Below are positions 24,801 through 36,800 of a stretch of DNA of 64,000 nt, one piece after another. The stretch covers positions 22,395,001-22,459,000 of the forward strand of contig OX621265.1 of NCBI GenBank assembly GCA_951640165.1, read 5' to 3'. Each line of letters begins with the position of its first letter. Within the stretch, counting starts at the first letter, position 1. The DNA is from Pseudoips prasinana (Eukaryota; Arthropoda; Insecta; Lepidoptera; Nolidae). The notes under the pieces were generated by a model. The model saw only the letters and a program-made list of their open reading frames with translations, made no database searches and was not told the origin of the DNA. The position numbers and the translations under genes were made by a program.

Positions 24801-27800
24801 CAACTGTGTTCTTGGGTATCACTATTGACTCAAAGCTACAATGGACCCCACAAATAGAAAAAAACCGGCCAAGTGCGAGTCAGACTCGCCCATGAAGGGT
24901 TCCGTAGCAGCAAATATTTCAGTTGATTAAATGAAAGAAAAAATGCGGTTTAAGATTTATGACGTAGGTATTAAAAAAACTACTTTCTAGATCTCATTCA
25001 AATCAATTTTCGGCTGACACTCTTTTTACCACTTTGGAAGTGACTCTCGCGTAAACTATTCAGTTTAGAAAAAAATTATGTTAGGAACCTCAATATCATT
25101 TTTGAAGACCTATCCATAGATTCACGTCGTGTATGGGTACGATGAAAAAATATTAGTTTCGGACCCGCATAATTATTGTCCTTCTTCTATTACTTACCAA
25201 GTTTATAGTTTCGGAAAAAAGTGGCTGTAACATACGGACGGACAGACAGACATGGCGAATCTATAAGGGTTCCGTTTTTTGCCATTTGGCTACGGAACTC
25301 TAAAAACTGTCCGGCAAATTAAGTTCTTCCGCATATGCAGTGAAAACTATTAGACGGCTGACTGATGTTGACACAGCTACAATGGTTTATTTCAGTTTTT
25401 TATATAATGTAATGTCCTATGGAATTCTTCTCTGGGGAAGCTCTGCTGACATTAACACCATATTTATTGCAAAAAAGAGCTATAACAGCTATCTATAATA
25501 TTGGCTCGAGAGAGTCGCTAAGACAAAAGTTCAAAGAGGTTAATATTCTAACTGTACCATCTCAGTACCTATATATATGAAAACCTACTATATGTGCATA
25601 AAATTATCGATTCCTTCTGTAAAAGGAGCGATACACATAATGTAAATACTAGATAGAAGAATAATCTCATATTGCATACTACCCGTCTCCACAAAATAAG
25701 TAACTCTTTTATGGGGCAATGTATAAGATTCTAAAACAAACTTCCCAATGGTATTAGAGAATTGTCTACGAATGAGTTTAAAATAATTATTAAAGCCAAC
25801 TTGTGTAGCATACTCAAAATTTAATGAAATTAAATAAAAAATAATAAATTGAAAAATCAATTAATACTTAAAAAAAAATCCAATCCAATTTTTAATTTCA
25901 TATTTTAATTTTTGATTATTTAAGTAGCAAAAGTGCTTGGGATTGAGTTGTTCTGAGTCAACACACATGATTGTAATTAATCTTAAGTATATTTTATTCT
26001 TTAAAAAAATTCTTGCTGAGTTTCCTGGCAGTGTTTCTCAGTAGCTGACACGTCATGATATGCACGGTACGTTAAAAAAATTACGATTCCACATAAATGT
26101 AATTTTTTTACGGAATAAATGACTTTTGACTATGACTATAGATTATAGCCTATGTTGCCAATTTGGTACATACAAAATGTTCTGTGTGCTTTGGACGCAT
26201 GCAGCCTATCCTGATCTACACCTCGTATACGTGTAAGGGTACTCACAGTTTGCAAGAAGTGGCCGCCACTAAACTGGCCCGTTAGATTACGTGTCAGACT
26301 TTTGGCTCCTTTTAAAGCAAATATTTTTAACTTCTTGGCATAAGACGCGCTCTCTTCTAATGTAGATAAATTGTTGATAAGAACAATATCCGATTCTCCG
26401 AGAACTGGAAAGCAAATAACATGGAGCTTTTATTATATACTGCATTGTGAGTTTGTTCGTTCTATTTATATTCATTGTTAATGTTTGTTAATTGTGTAAA
26501 TTAAGTTATTATAATTGACAAGTATCAATTATTTAGTTAGTTAAAGATATTTGACATTTTCTATTATATATTATGTAGTTTAAGCTTTAATTATTTTGTA
26601 CGCCTTCTATTGGCAAAACATAGCGAACATGTATTTCTATTATACCTATGTTTACAAAAATAAAGATTATGATTATGTGAGCTGGACAAGTATCATCACC
26701 ATCATCATATCAGCCGAAAGACGTCCACTGCTGGACAAAAGCCTCGCCAAAGATCTCCACAATTGCCGGCCTTACGATATTCGCATCCGACGGTTTTCAG
26801 CGACAAGTATAAGTTACTGATCTTCCCACTTTCAATATCTCTTTACTAACCAAAGTAAAAATCTTCGCTCTTCTCACAATCGCCTCCTCCAATGTCCATC
26901 TCACCGCTCTGATTTCCTTCACTCTTCTTTCTTTGTCGAATCTGTTCTTCAGTGGAATGCACTACCTCTCGAAATCAGGGTGGCCAAGAGTCGCTTGTCA
27001 TTTAAAAGAAAAGTTCAAGAGCATATGCTTTGGAAATTCTTAGCAGAAACCCCCGATGATAAATTTATGATTACATAGTATAGCATTATATTATTATATA
27101 GTATAGTGTTATATACAATAGTATCGTATGTATTGCATTGTATGGTATTTTATAGTATTGTATAATCCTGTTTTTTTTCTACTATTAATGTTTACCTTAT
27201 GATCTGTGGAACTACCATGCTCTCTCTGCACCACCCTAACGTTGACTGGCAGAAAATGCCTAGGGCATTAAGTCCGCCTTTGTACAACTTTATGTGCAAA
27301 AAGTGATAAAAAAGTAAAAATAAATATATGCTCGTGTAGATGGTAAGAATTAAATATTATCCGCCCAAAATTGGGCAACGCTGCAACCTCTGCAACCGGC
27401 AACCGCTTTGGCTTTGGAGAAACAAGCAGATAAATGGGTCATACATTGGGGTGACAAGCCACTATCGCAGATTTTTTGTGATGTGGGAACCATTTGTTTT
27501 CTTTGGACACCCTGGGTACGTAGTATATTAAGAGTCCTCCAGATTGCCCATGGCAAAATAAGTCCCGGAGGAAATATTTCGTTTGGCCAGACAAACAAAG
27601 GAGGAGCTAATTCATCTCGCCATAGGAAGAAGGTTAATACAAGTGCTGATGCATTATTATTTCAAAGTAACGCTGTCGATGCCGCGCCGTGAACGAATTT
27701 CGACCAGAAGAATATTTTTGTTCGGTATCAGACAAATTAAGCTCCTTAAGTTACTCACCGGTGTAATTGTCCTCCTCATCGTCTTGCACAAGAAGCATTT

Positions 27801-30800
27801 TGATTTTTAACTCTTCAGGAAAATCTTGTGACCTGTAAAACAGATTAACTGTGTTAGGAATGACATTTCAAATACCATCGTCACCGATATTTCCTATCAA
27901 TTCTTTTGCGAATAGGAACAAACCTCCCACCACATACTTTGGCAGTGAGATCTATACCTATATCAATTTAAGATTGTTAATAGCAAAATTGACTCATCAT
28001 CATTGTTAGAGAATATCACGTTTAGAGTACCCTCCTCACGTCTTATGGATACCTTTTCTACCACAATGTGCAGTACAAAATATGCTAAAAATACCTTTAT
28101 AAGACGTTCTTGTAATTTTTATGACAAAAATCTTAATAGTGTTGATATTTTCTCAAATTCTTATATACACAATTTTGGCTTAAAATTAGAAAATTACTAT
28201 TAAATAATAGCTAAAAAGTTACAAAAATCTATTTAGATTGTATAATTTATTTGATAATCTTGTATGTGTTGCTCAGTGTTCTCAAAGTAAACTAGGAACA
28301 TAATGTTAGTTATTAAGATAATGGAACTTTAGGTCAATTAGAAATTAAGTTTTGTATACATTTTTTGTAAACGACTGTTTGATTCCTAAAAAAAAAATTA
28401 AAAATATATATTTGACACACAGCCATCTGACCCGAAACTAAGCAGAGCTTGTACTATGGAAACCATATAACTGATATACTACATATACTATTTTTATTTA
28501 GTAAATACATATTATAAACAGACACGTTCATTCACAGAAATATTATTATCTGCCGTGGGTGGGTATCGAACACACGAACTGCAACGTTAAAGGTAAATAT
28601 ACCATTAAATATTTTGCAACAATAACACATGTTGTAGTAATGTAGTTTCTTGTACAGATCTTGTGGCAAGTAGGTCCGACTTCCGTATGTTTAAGCGCTT
28701 TTGGCTGACTGGCCGGCCTGTTGTGGTTCGAGAAACTGAGAGTTACGCCCGAGGTGGTGGGTTCGATCCCTATAATATAGTAATAAAATAATATTCATTT
28801 ATCTATAATACATACATATATTTGGCTCACATAATCAGTGGGAAATGTCTCATTGTTATTATTTATTTATATATTGTTATTATTATATATCGTCTAATAT
28901 TTACTTATTATACACAACTTGTATTATATTTATAGCATAACATTTTCTTAACAATTTTTTTCTTAACAATTTACATTGTGTTGAAACATTTGTTGTACAA
29001 TACATATCTAAAATACAAAATAAAACTAACAAAAACTATCATACATAACGGTCAGGAATACGTTGTTACATTTGTCGTTTGTCATTTATTTATTTATTTT
29101 ATTTTTATTTTATTTAAAAACTTCTTACACAGAATTGCACAAAGGCGGACTTAATGCCAAAGGCATTCTCTAACAGTCAACCTTGGGGTGATGCAGAGAA
29201 AACATGGTAGGTGCACTGAGTGCAAAAATATTGTAGATGAGAAGATATTTATATAAGGTACATATAAATTAAACAGATACATATCATATATATATATATA
29301 CTTACATACTATAAAATATATAAACTAATATATTTATATATATCTATGAACTCATTAATACTTAAGTAATTATATGTATGTAATTTGTATAAAACGATAT
29401 CTTTTTTAAAATATACCTAAGTACATATGTGTATCAGTTGCCACAGTACATGCTCTGCCTAGTTGGGATCAGATGGCGGTGTGTTAGTAGTTCTAATATA
29501 TTTATTATTTATTTCTCACTTGACACTGGTAACATCAGGCCATTAAATAAATTGGAATTAGAAAATATCTGATATCTATGCATATAATAAAATCGTAGGA
29601 AAGTCAAAACTGTACATTGAATATTTTTTAGAAAGGATACTTGGAGCGTGATCTATAATCGATATCGAAACCGATACTATGTTTTTAGAATTTTTGTCTG
29701 TGTGTCTGTTTCTCTGTATGTATGTCCGGGAAAACTAAAAAAGTACTGTATGGATTTACTTCAAATTTTGCATGAATATTACTAAGAGGTTGGGTCAACA
29801 TATCGTCCCCGTAGTTGGAAAACTAAATAAGTCCGATTTTGGCGATTTTGACTTTTTCCTATTATCAAAACACCTAAAACATGCCGCATATTTGAGCCTT
29901 ACAGGCATTTTCGTATCTTATTCCGTTCCAAAAATGTAGCCATTTTTGTCAGACAGGTCATGACAGATGGAATAATAAATATCTTCAGACAAACACAATT
30001 TTTTTTAAGGAAAAATAAATAACTCAGTAAATAAATCAATAACTGTGGTCAATGACAAGATGAATGTCGAATAAGTTAAATAACTTGAGTTGTTGAATTT
30101 TCCCTCAACTTAAAAATTCTTTTCCAAAACTAACTTAGTTCTAGGAAAATTAAATAACTCTATTTATTTAATTCTGCTATTCAGAATTCTGATATAACGT
30201 ATCAAATTTATAAATATTTGATGTTATTTATTTCTTCTACAACTAGATAAAGATTAATTATAAGATGCTAGGCAAATAAAATTAAATAAATTAAGTAGTC
30301 ATCGGAGGAAATCAGAGGAAATCAGCGGGTCAAGTCCAATTTCGGGTATCAAACCAGTGCCACCTTCAACAGATGAAGAACCAACCAACAGAAAAAAAGA
30401 GTAAAGAGATTTGAACGAATAAACCCCATTTTGTAGAGATATTCTGAAGATGAAACAAGTAATATTATAACAACTCGAGCTATTATTGAAACCCTTATTG
30501 ACCAAGTCTCATCGGGTAACCCTGAAAAATAATCATGGAACACAATATTTCGCTGAGACAACAGATTCAGAAATAGAAACAGTAAATAAGGAAATAGAAA
30601 CCGGGGTGCTAAAAACCCCCGGCAGACGCCGTTTTACCAAAAACCGACGACCTCTGGCCTTGGCAACATATAACACTCGCATACTGCGGACTGACGAGAA
30701 GTTCATTGAACTGGAGGAGAAACTGAGCAGGTTACATTAGGATATCATAAGATTGTCTTAAGTCCGGGAACCTGCTCTATTTCCGGAACCAACGCCCTAC

Positions 30801-33800
30801 CTACGTTCATAGTTTACAAGTCCCTCGTCCACAACGTAGTGAAAATCGAGAGTGTGTCGACTAGGGTGGCGTACCTAATTCTCAGAATTACCAAGCGGTA
30901 TTCGTTGAAGGTAATACAGGTATACGCGCCGACTTCGACGGACTCCGACAATGAAAACATTTTCACTGTGGTCATTCGTGGACTTTGAAGCGAAGCTGGG
31001 CAAACGATTCGGTAACGAGCTGAGAGTGGGGCAATTTGGAACTGGAGACCGGAACCCCCGGGGCCAAATGTTGGCCATGGAGAAGGAGGAACTCTTAATG
31101 ATGAATTCCTTATTCAGAAAGTCGGATCACCGCAAATGGACCTGGGTGAACCCCGATGGTAAAACCAAAAATGAGATAGACTTTATCTTGTCAACGAGAC
31201 GACAGATGTTCAATGTGGATAAAACCAGCAGCGATCACAGACTGGTGAGAGGCTCATTGAACCTTAATGTCAAGTTCTAGAGGTCCCGACTGATAAAGTC
31301 TACGTTCCGATCTTTACCTATCGACGTCCAAAACCCCGAACCTTTTCAGCTCTAATTGAAAACCGTTTCGAATGCCTAGCACAAGATAATCTAATCCCTG
31401 TGTCGCGGGGTACTTTACAAACATATAATAGACGGACACAAATTACATCCAGGCTCAGAACAACTATTTATGGGTCACATAAATAGCTGACCGTCTCGGG
31501 ATTCGAACCCGCGACACGAAGCGGCGAGGCGATGGTCTCAGCCACCACGCCACACATACAGTCAAGTGGACTCATACTACGACAAGCTTGTATAAGCTGT
31601 CCATACGGCTGGGTCTAAAGTCTTCAAGGCCCGCCGTACAAACAGAACTAAAAAGATCTCTGACTTTACCCTGCAACTTATGGAAGAAAGACGAATAATG
31701 GTTCTGAAATCCTCAGATGATGCTACCAGATACCGGCGGCTCAACAGACAGATCTCAAAGTCTTTGACTCGCCACACGCGTCAATTAAATACAATTAGTA
31801 TTAAAGACACCATCAAGCGGAACAAAGGCTTTAAAATGTCTCGGATCCCAGAGCATGACTAACCCGTCATTACACCGAAGACATCCTGGAAGTTAGCCTG
31901 TACGAGATTAGAATGGCTCTCAGACAACTTAAGAACAACAGGGCGCTTTGTGAGGATGTAGTTACAGCAGAGCTTCTGAAGGCCTGGTACACCAATCCTA
32001 CGGGCTCATGAGAACTTATTTAACTGCGTCATACTAGATGGTCAAACTAACAACAACTCCACAAGCATGGCACAGAAGTGTGGTGGTGCTCTTCTTCAAA
32101 AATGGCGACAAAACCCTATTGAAGAATTATAGACCGACACTGCTGAGCCATATTTACAAGTTGCTTTTGAGGGTCATTACGAATCGTCTCGCACGCAGGT
32201 TTGATGACTTCCAGCCTCCCGAACTAACTGGTTTTCAAAAAGGTTTAAGCACCATAGACCACATACATACGTTGGGGCAAGTTGCGTAAAAGACCGAAAA
32301 GTATAACAAGCCACTGTGTTTAGCGTTTGTTGACTATGAGAAAGCCTTTAATTCTATCGAAACCTGGGCCATGCTCAGGTCTCTCCAAAGGTACCAAATC
32401 GACTACCGGTATATCGAGGTGTTAAAGTGTTTGTATGAAAACGCCACTATGTCAGTGCGACACCAGGACTACAATTCGAAACCTATCCACTTACAGCGGG
32501 GCGTGAAACAGGGAGATGTTATATCTCTGAAACTGTTCACCGCTGCATTGGGAGATGTCTTCAAGCTTCTGGACTGGAAAGGCTTTAGCAATGTCAATGG
32601 CGAGTACATTACTCACCATCGATTTGCCGATGATATAGCAGTCATGGCTGAGACCATGAAAGATCTCGGTACAATGCTCGATGACCTCAGCAGAGTTTCT
32701 CAACAAGTAGGTCTGAAAAATGAACATGGATAAGACGAAAATCATGTCAAACGTCCGCAACATGGACGTTTGACATGATTTTCGTCTTTGACCTACTCAA
32801 TTGAAAGTTGGAGACTCTGCACTCGAGGTTGTAGAGAACTATATATACCTAGGACAGACCATCCAACTAGGTAGGTTCAACTTCGAGAAGGAGATCAATT
32901 GTAGAATCCAACTCGGCTGGGCAGCGTTCGGGAAGCTACGTAACATTTTCTCTTCCAAAATACCGCAGTTTCTCATGTTGAAAGTCTTCGACCAGTGTGT
33001 GTTGCCAGTGATGACTTACGGAACAGACACGTGGTCGCTCACTATGGGCCTTATTAGAAGTCTCAAGGTCACCCAAAGAGCAATGGGGAGGCCTATGCTT
33101 GGAGTTTCCCTGCGGGATCGTATCAGAAGTGTCAAAATCCGCAGGCGAACCAAAGTCATAGACATAACCCGCAGAATTGCTGCTGAAGTGAAGTGTCAGT
33201 GGGCGGGGCACATAGTTTGTAGAACCATTGGGGTAAAAGGCTCTCAAGTGGCATCCACGAACCGGAAGAGGAGAGAGCGTGGGTAGGCCCCCTACAAGAT
33301 GTGATGTGGGTGCGAATAGCGCAAGACCGGCAATTGTGGAGCTCAGCTGATATGATGATGATGATGATGTTTATTTTTTAAGATTGTGGCAAGATAAGTA
33401 TCTGATAACAATACACCTTTTCTTTTCTATTTATAACTTTTCTATTTATTCCTTAATATAACTTTATTCATATCATAATACAGCGTTTATTTCATATGAG
33501 ACAAATAAAAGTTAAAAAATATCAAACTAATAATAACATACAAAGCCACTAAATTTTACATTTAAAAATATTTCGAGTATGATAAATTCAATAACTGCAC
33601 TTATTTCACCAAATTTTACTCTACCAAATGTATTTAGCTTGTAGGAAAACTAAATAAATAGCCGAAATGAGTAGCTAATTGCAGTTACGTTATAAATAAC
33701 AGTGTGGCAAAATTAAACAACTTGATTTTTATTTGTTATTTAGTTATAGTTAAAGATAGAGTTTAGTTTGTTAAAGCATAATGTGAAAGGTTATCAGGTC

Positions 33801-36800
33801 CACAAAATATAAAATTGCCGACAACAAAATTGTCTCACATTTTCTTACAAATGTACATTTAGGCTTAGTTCAGACATGGCGGATTCCGCGCGGATGCAAA
33901 TCGCGCGGTTGAACCGCGCGGATCCTAATTACATTAGCGCCTTACAAATCGTTCATACCTGTCCGCACGGATTGACAATCCGCGCGGCTCCCGCCACTCA
34001 ACCGCTAGAAAATGAATTCGCGCGGTCGCCGCTCGGTTTTATTTACTTGACGTACCTAGAGGGCGTTCAGTTGCTCCGCGGAAGCCGCGCGTATCGGACG
34101 GTGACAATGGATCGCTTCGACACCGAGCTATTCATCGATGAGGAGGAAAAAAGACCTGCTTTGTGGAACATCCAATGTGCAGAATATTCTAACAAAACGA
34201 TTAAAAACGGAGCTTGGCAGGAGCTGGTGGAGATTTTTGGAGAAAATGAGGATTCTTTGGAAAAGAAGGTTCTTTTTGGTCAGTAGACATTTAATTATAC
34301 ATTTTACCAGGGTAGTTTACATGTTTTGTAATAGACAGTCCACCCCAAATAACTGAAATGTGTATAACGTTGTTTGGCGGTACGTAACGAGCGCGGGAAA
34401 ACTATCACGTTACCACAGTAACGTATAGCTATTACGCATATCTGAACGCAGGCTTAACTGTAATATGTACAACCCACCAACGCGACGCGCCATCTTGAGT
34501 TTAGTTATTTGGCGCGAACTGTAACAATTTTAATTTCATATTTTTGTGTCTTGCCATTCTACACGACCCTCATTCACAAAGTAATTAGCATATTTGTCTC
34601 TAATGTTTAATGATGATGGTGTACCCCTTCCTGCATGTAATGTAATAAGATTACTCATTGGCGCAGTATGTAAAGTATCTTCATACTGTATACCATCTCT
34701 AGTTCTAACAAAATTGTGTAGCACGCAACAGGCCTTTATTATGTCTTCGGCAAAGTCTATATTCACGTTTATAGGCCTATGAAAAATGCGCCACTTATTT
34801 GCCAGAATTCCAAAAGTGCATTCAATAAAACGTCGAGCTCTTGATAACCTGTAATTAAATATTTTTTTTTCGTATGATAGCCCTTTACCTGCATAGGGTC
34901 GCATTACATTTTCGGATAAACCAAACGCTTCATCGCCAACTATGACGTATGGCAATGGTTTAGGATCTGTTTCAGATATTGGTTTAGGTTTTGGTATGTG
35001 TAATGACTTTTCTATTAACCTTTTATAAAATGCTGAATTTTTAAAAATTGCAGAATCACTACTTTTTCCGTAAGATCCGATATCTATGAAAGTAAAACAA
35101 TAGTTACTATCACAAAGTGCCAACAGTACTATGGAAAAAAAAGTTTTGTAATTATAATACAAAGAACCCGAATCTTTGGGTTTTGTAATCCTTATATGCT
35201 TGCCATCTATGGCGCCTATGCAATTGGGAAAATTTGCATATTTTTCAAAATCTTTAGCTATTTTCTTCCATATATCTTCGCTGGGTTCAGGCATGACGTT
35301 TTTTGTGACTTTTTCCCACAGAGCTTCACATACTTCACGGACAATTCCTGTGATTGTAGATTTGCCAAGACGAAAGTTGTAATGTAGTTCTCCAAAGGAA
35401 CAACCAGTACCCAGATATCTGAAAAATAAAATATTAATCTGTATCGTTTTGAAAGTCTGCCGGGTCCGCTAGTTAAAGCATAATGAGTGTCTTGAATTAC
35501 CTAACCGCTACTGTATTTATATTTGTTAAAGATAGTGATTTCTGTTCCAGGTGTATCATTACAAAAAAAATGGAAGAACATCCGTGATGCTTATAATAAG
35601 GAATTCAAGAAAGGCAAATCAATTCCTTCTGGTTCTGGTGCATGTAAAGGTTCAAAATACATGTATTTCGACCGGCTTTCTTTTCTTCAGAAGACGATAG
35701 AAAACAAAGAAACTATCACAAACATAGATGAAGCCAAAAATGAAGAAATTCGGAACATTGACCAAAAGCTAGATAATTTTGTAAATGCACGTGAAATACA
35801 ACCGGTACCCAATAAAAGGAAGAAAACTAAAATTACTTCAGAAGAGCGATTGGCTGACATATTAGAAAATAGTATTGAATCAAGAGATAAAATACAAAGA
35901 CAAATACAAGAAAGTATGTCAAAGCAAGATGATGATGATAAACTTTTTTGCATGTCATTGTATAAAGAGTTAAAGAAAGTTCCAGAAAATAAACGATTGG
36001 CTACTAAAATTGAATTGCTCCAGGTAATACAGAAAGGGCAGAAATTACCATCGCCTATTCATATCACGAGCCAGCAAATCACGCCTAATGCAGTATTTTG
36101 GCAAAACCAACAATATTCAAACCCACAAGGATATTTCACTGGATATTCTACAATAGTACCAGGAGAGTCTCCATCGCCTTTATCATGCAATAGCACTGAC
36201 GATTCACAGTCTTCTATAGTACAAAATATATATTCTGACGTATAAAATAAATATCTTACCTTAATGTGATCACGAGTTTTTCTTCTGGGGACACGCTTGA
36301 CCTCATATGGGTATCATTAGATTCAATTTGTTTACTCATCATTTCTAATAATTCATCAAATGAATTTATCGACATTCTCAAATAATTGAAGAATTTTGGT
36401 TCAAAACTTCTTAATTTTGGATATAAAGTCTGAAACTGACCATGAGTAAACCGATCGCGTAATATTGGATGCACCCAATACTGCCGTTTCTTCTTTCTTT
36501 CTTTTTTACGGAGCAACAAGTACACACATATTGCTTCTTCGACTTCCATGATTGGGCTGTCACCCTATGCGAATAACGGCACTCCGCATGTACATCGCCT
36601 GTCTGAACACTTGCGTTTAGAACCGCGCGATTTGCATCCGCGCGGAATCCGCCATGTCTGAACTAGCTCTAACTTTAAAAAAAACACTAAATCGCGTTTA
36701 TCTCAGAACTACAAAATCAGAGTTATTTAGTTTTCCAACTACGGGGACGATATAGGCTACATATTATCACGCTATCACTCACGGGGGAGGAGCTATGATA

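Larger units (their letters stand above)
30300..33372 (+). mobile_element. RTE-clade LINE, near full length but decayed
   Basis: Plus strand. Endonuclease start at 30600-30740 ([20 protein letters not shown]), endonuclease end 30951-31280 ([29 protein letters not shown]), RT from 32038 ([20 protein letters not shown]), palm at 32371-32730 ([32 protein letters not shown]), C-terminus 32801-33286 ending in a TGA-repeat tail at 33349-33372. Several stops and frameshifts. A SINE fragment interrupts it at about 31420-31557 and a snapback lies at 32732-32788. Confidence 0.85.
33866..36665. mobile_element. PIF/Harbinger transposon with 45-bp perfect TIRs
   Basis: 2.8-kb element. TIRs 33866-33910 and 36621-36665 are identical inverted copies starting TAGTTCAGACATGGCGGATT; flanking GCT at 33863-33865 and 36666-36668 is the likely 3-bp target duplication. 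It carries the two genes usual for this superfamily: a nuclease transposase (minus, two exons) and a DNA-binding MADF/BESS-type partner (plus, two exons). Both are open after splicing, so the copy is young and may be mobile. It lies within the TIR element at 29804-36749. Confidence 0.92.
29804..36749. mobile_element. DNA-transposon-like element, 38-bp TIRs, ATAT TSD, host to RTE and Harbinger
   Basis: Ends are inverted repeats: both start CGTCCCCGTAGTTGGAAAAC and match over 38 bp with 2 mismatches. The 4-bp ATAT at 29800-29803 and 36750-36753 is the target duplication, shown by the undisturbed Helitron copies. The element's own sequence (29804-30290, 33373-33865, 36669-36749) is AT-rich, without a transposase, and carries repeated subterminal motifs like GGAAAACTAAATAA (29817, 33654 and inverse at 36722). 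Non-autonomous; superfamily unknown. A 4-bp TSD would fit Sola or Chapaev-type elements, but that is only a guess. Confidence 0.78.

Noticed and set aside
33863..33868. TTA target duplication for the Harbinger
   Set aside because: TTA is present on the left but TAG on the right; GCT fits both sides if the TIR starts at TAGTTCAG, so GCT was preferred.
35523..36245. MADF/BESS frame as a host gene
   Set aside because: It lies between perfect Harbinger TIRs together with the transposase, so it belongs to the transposon.
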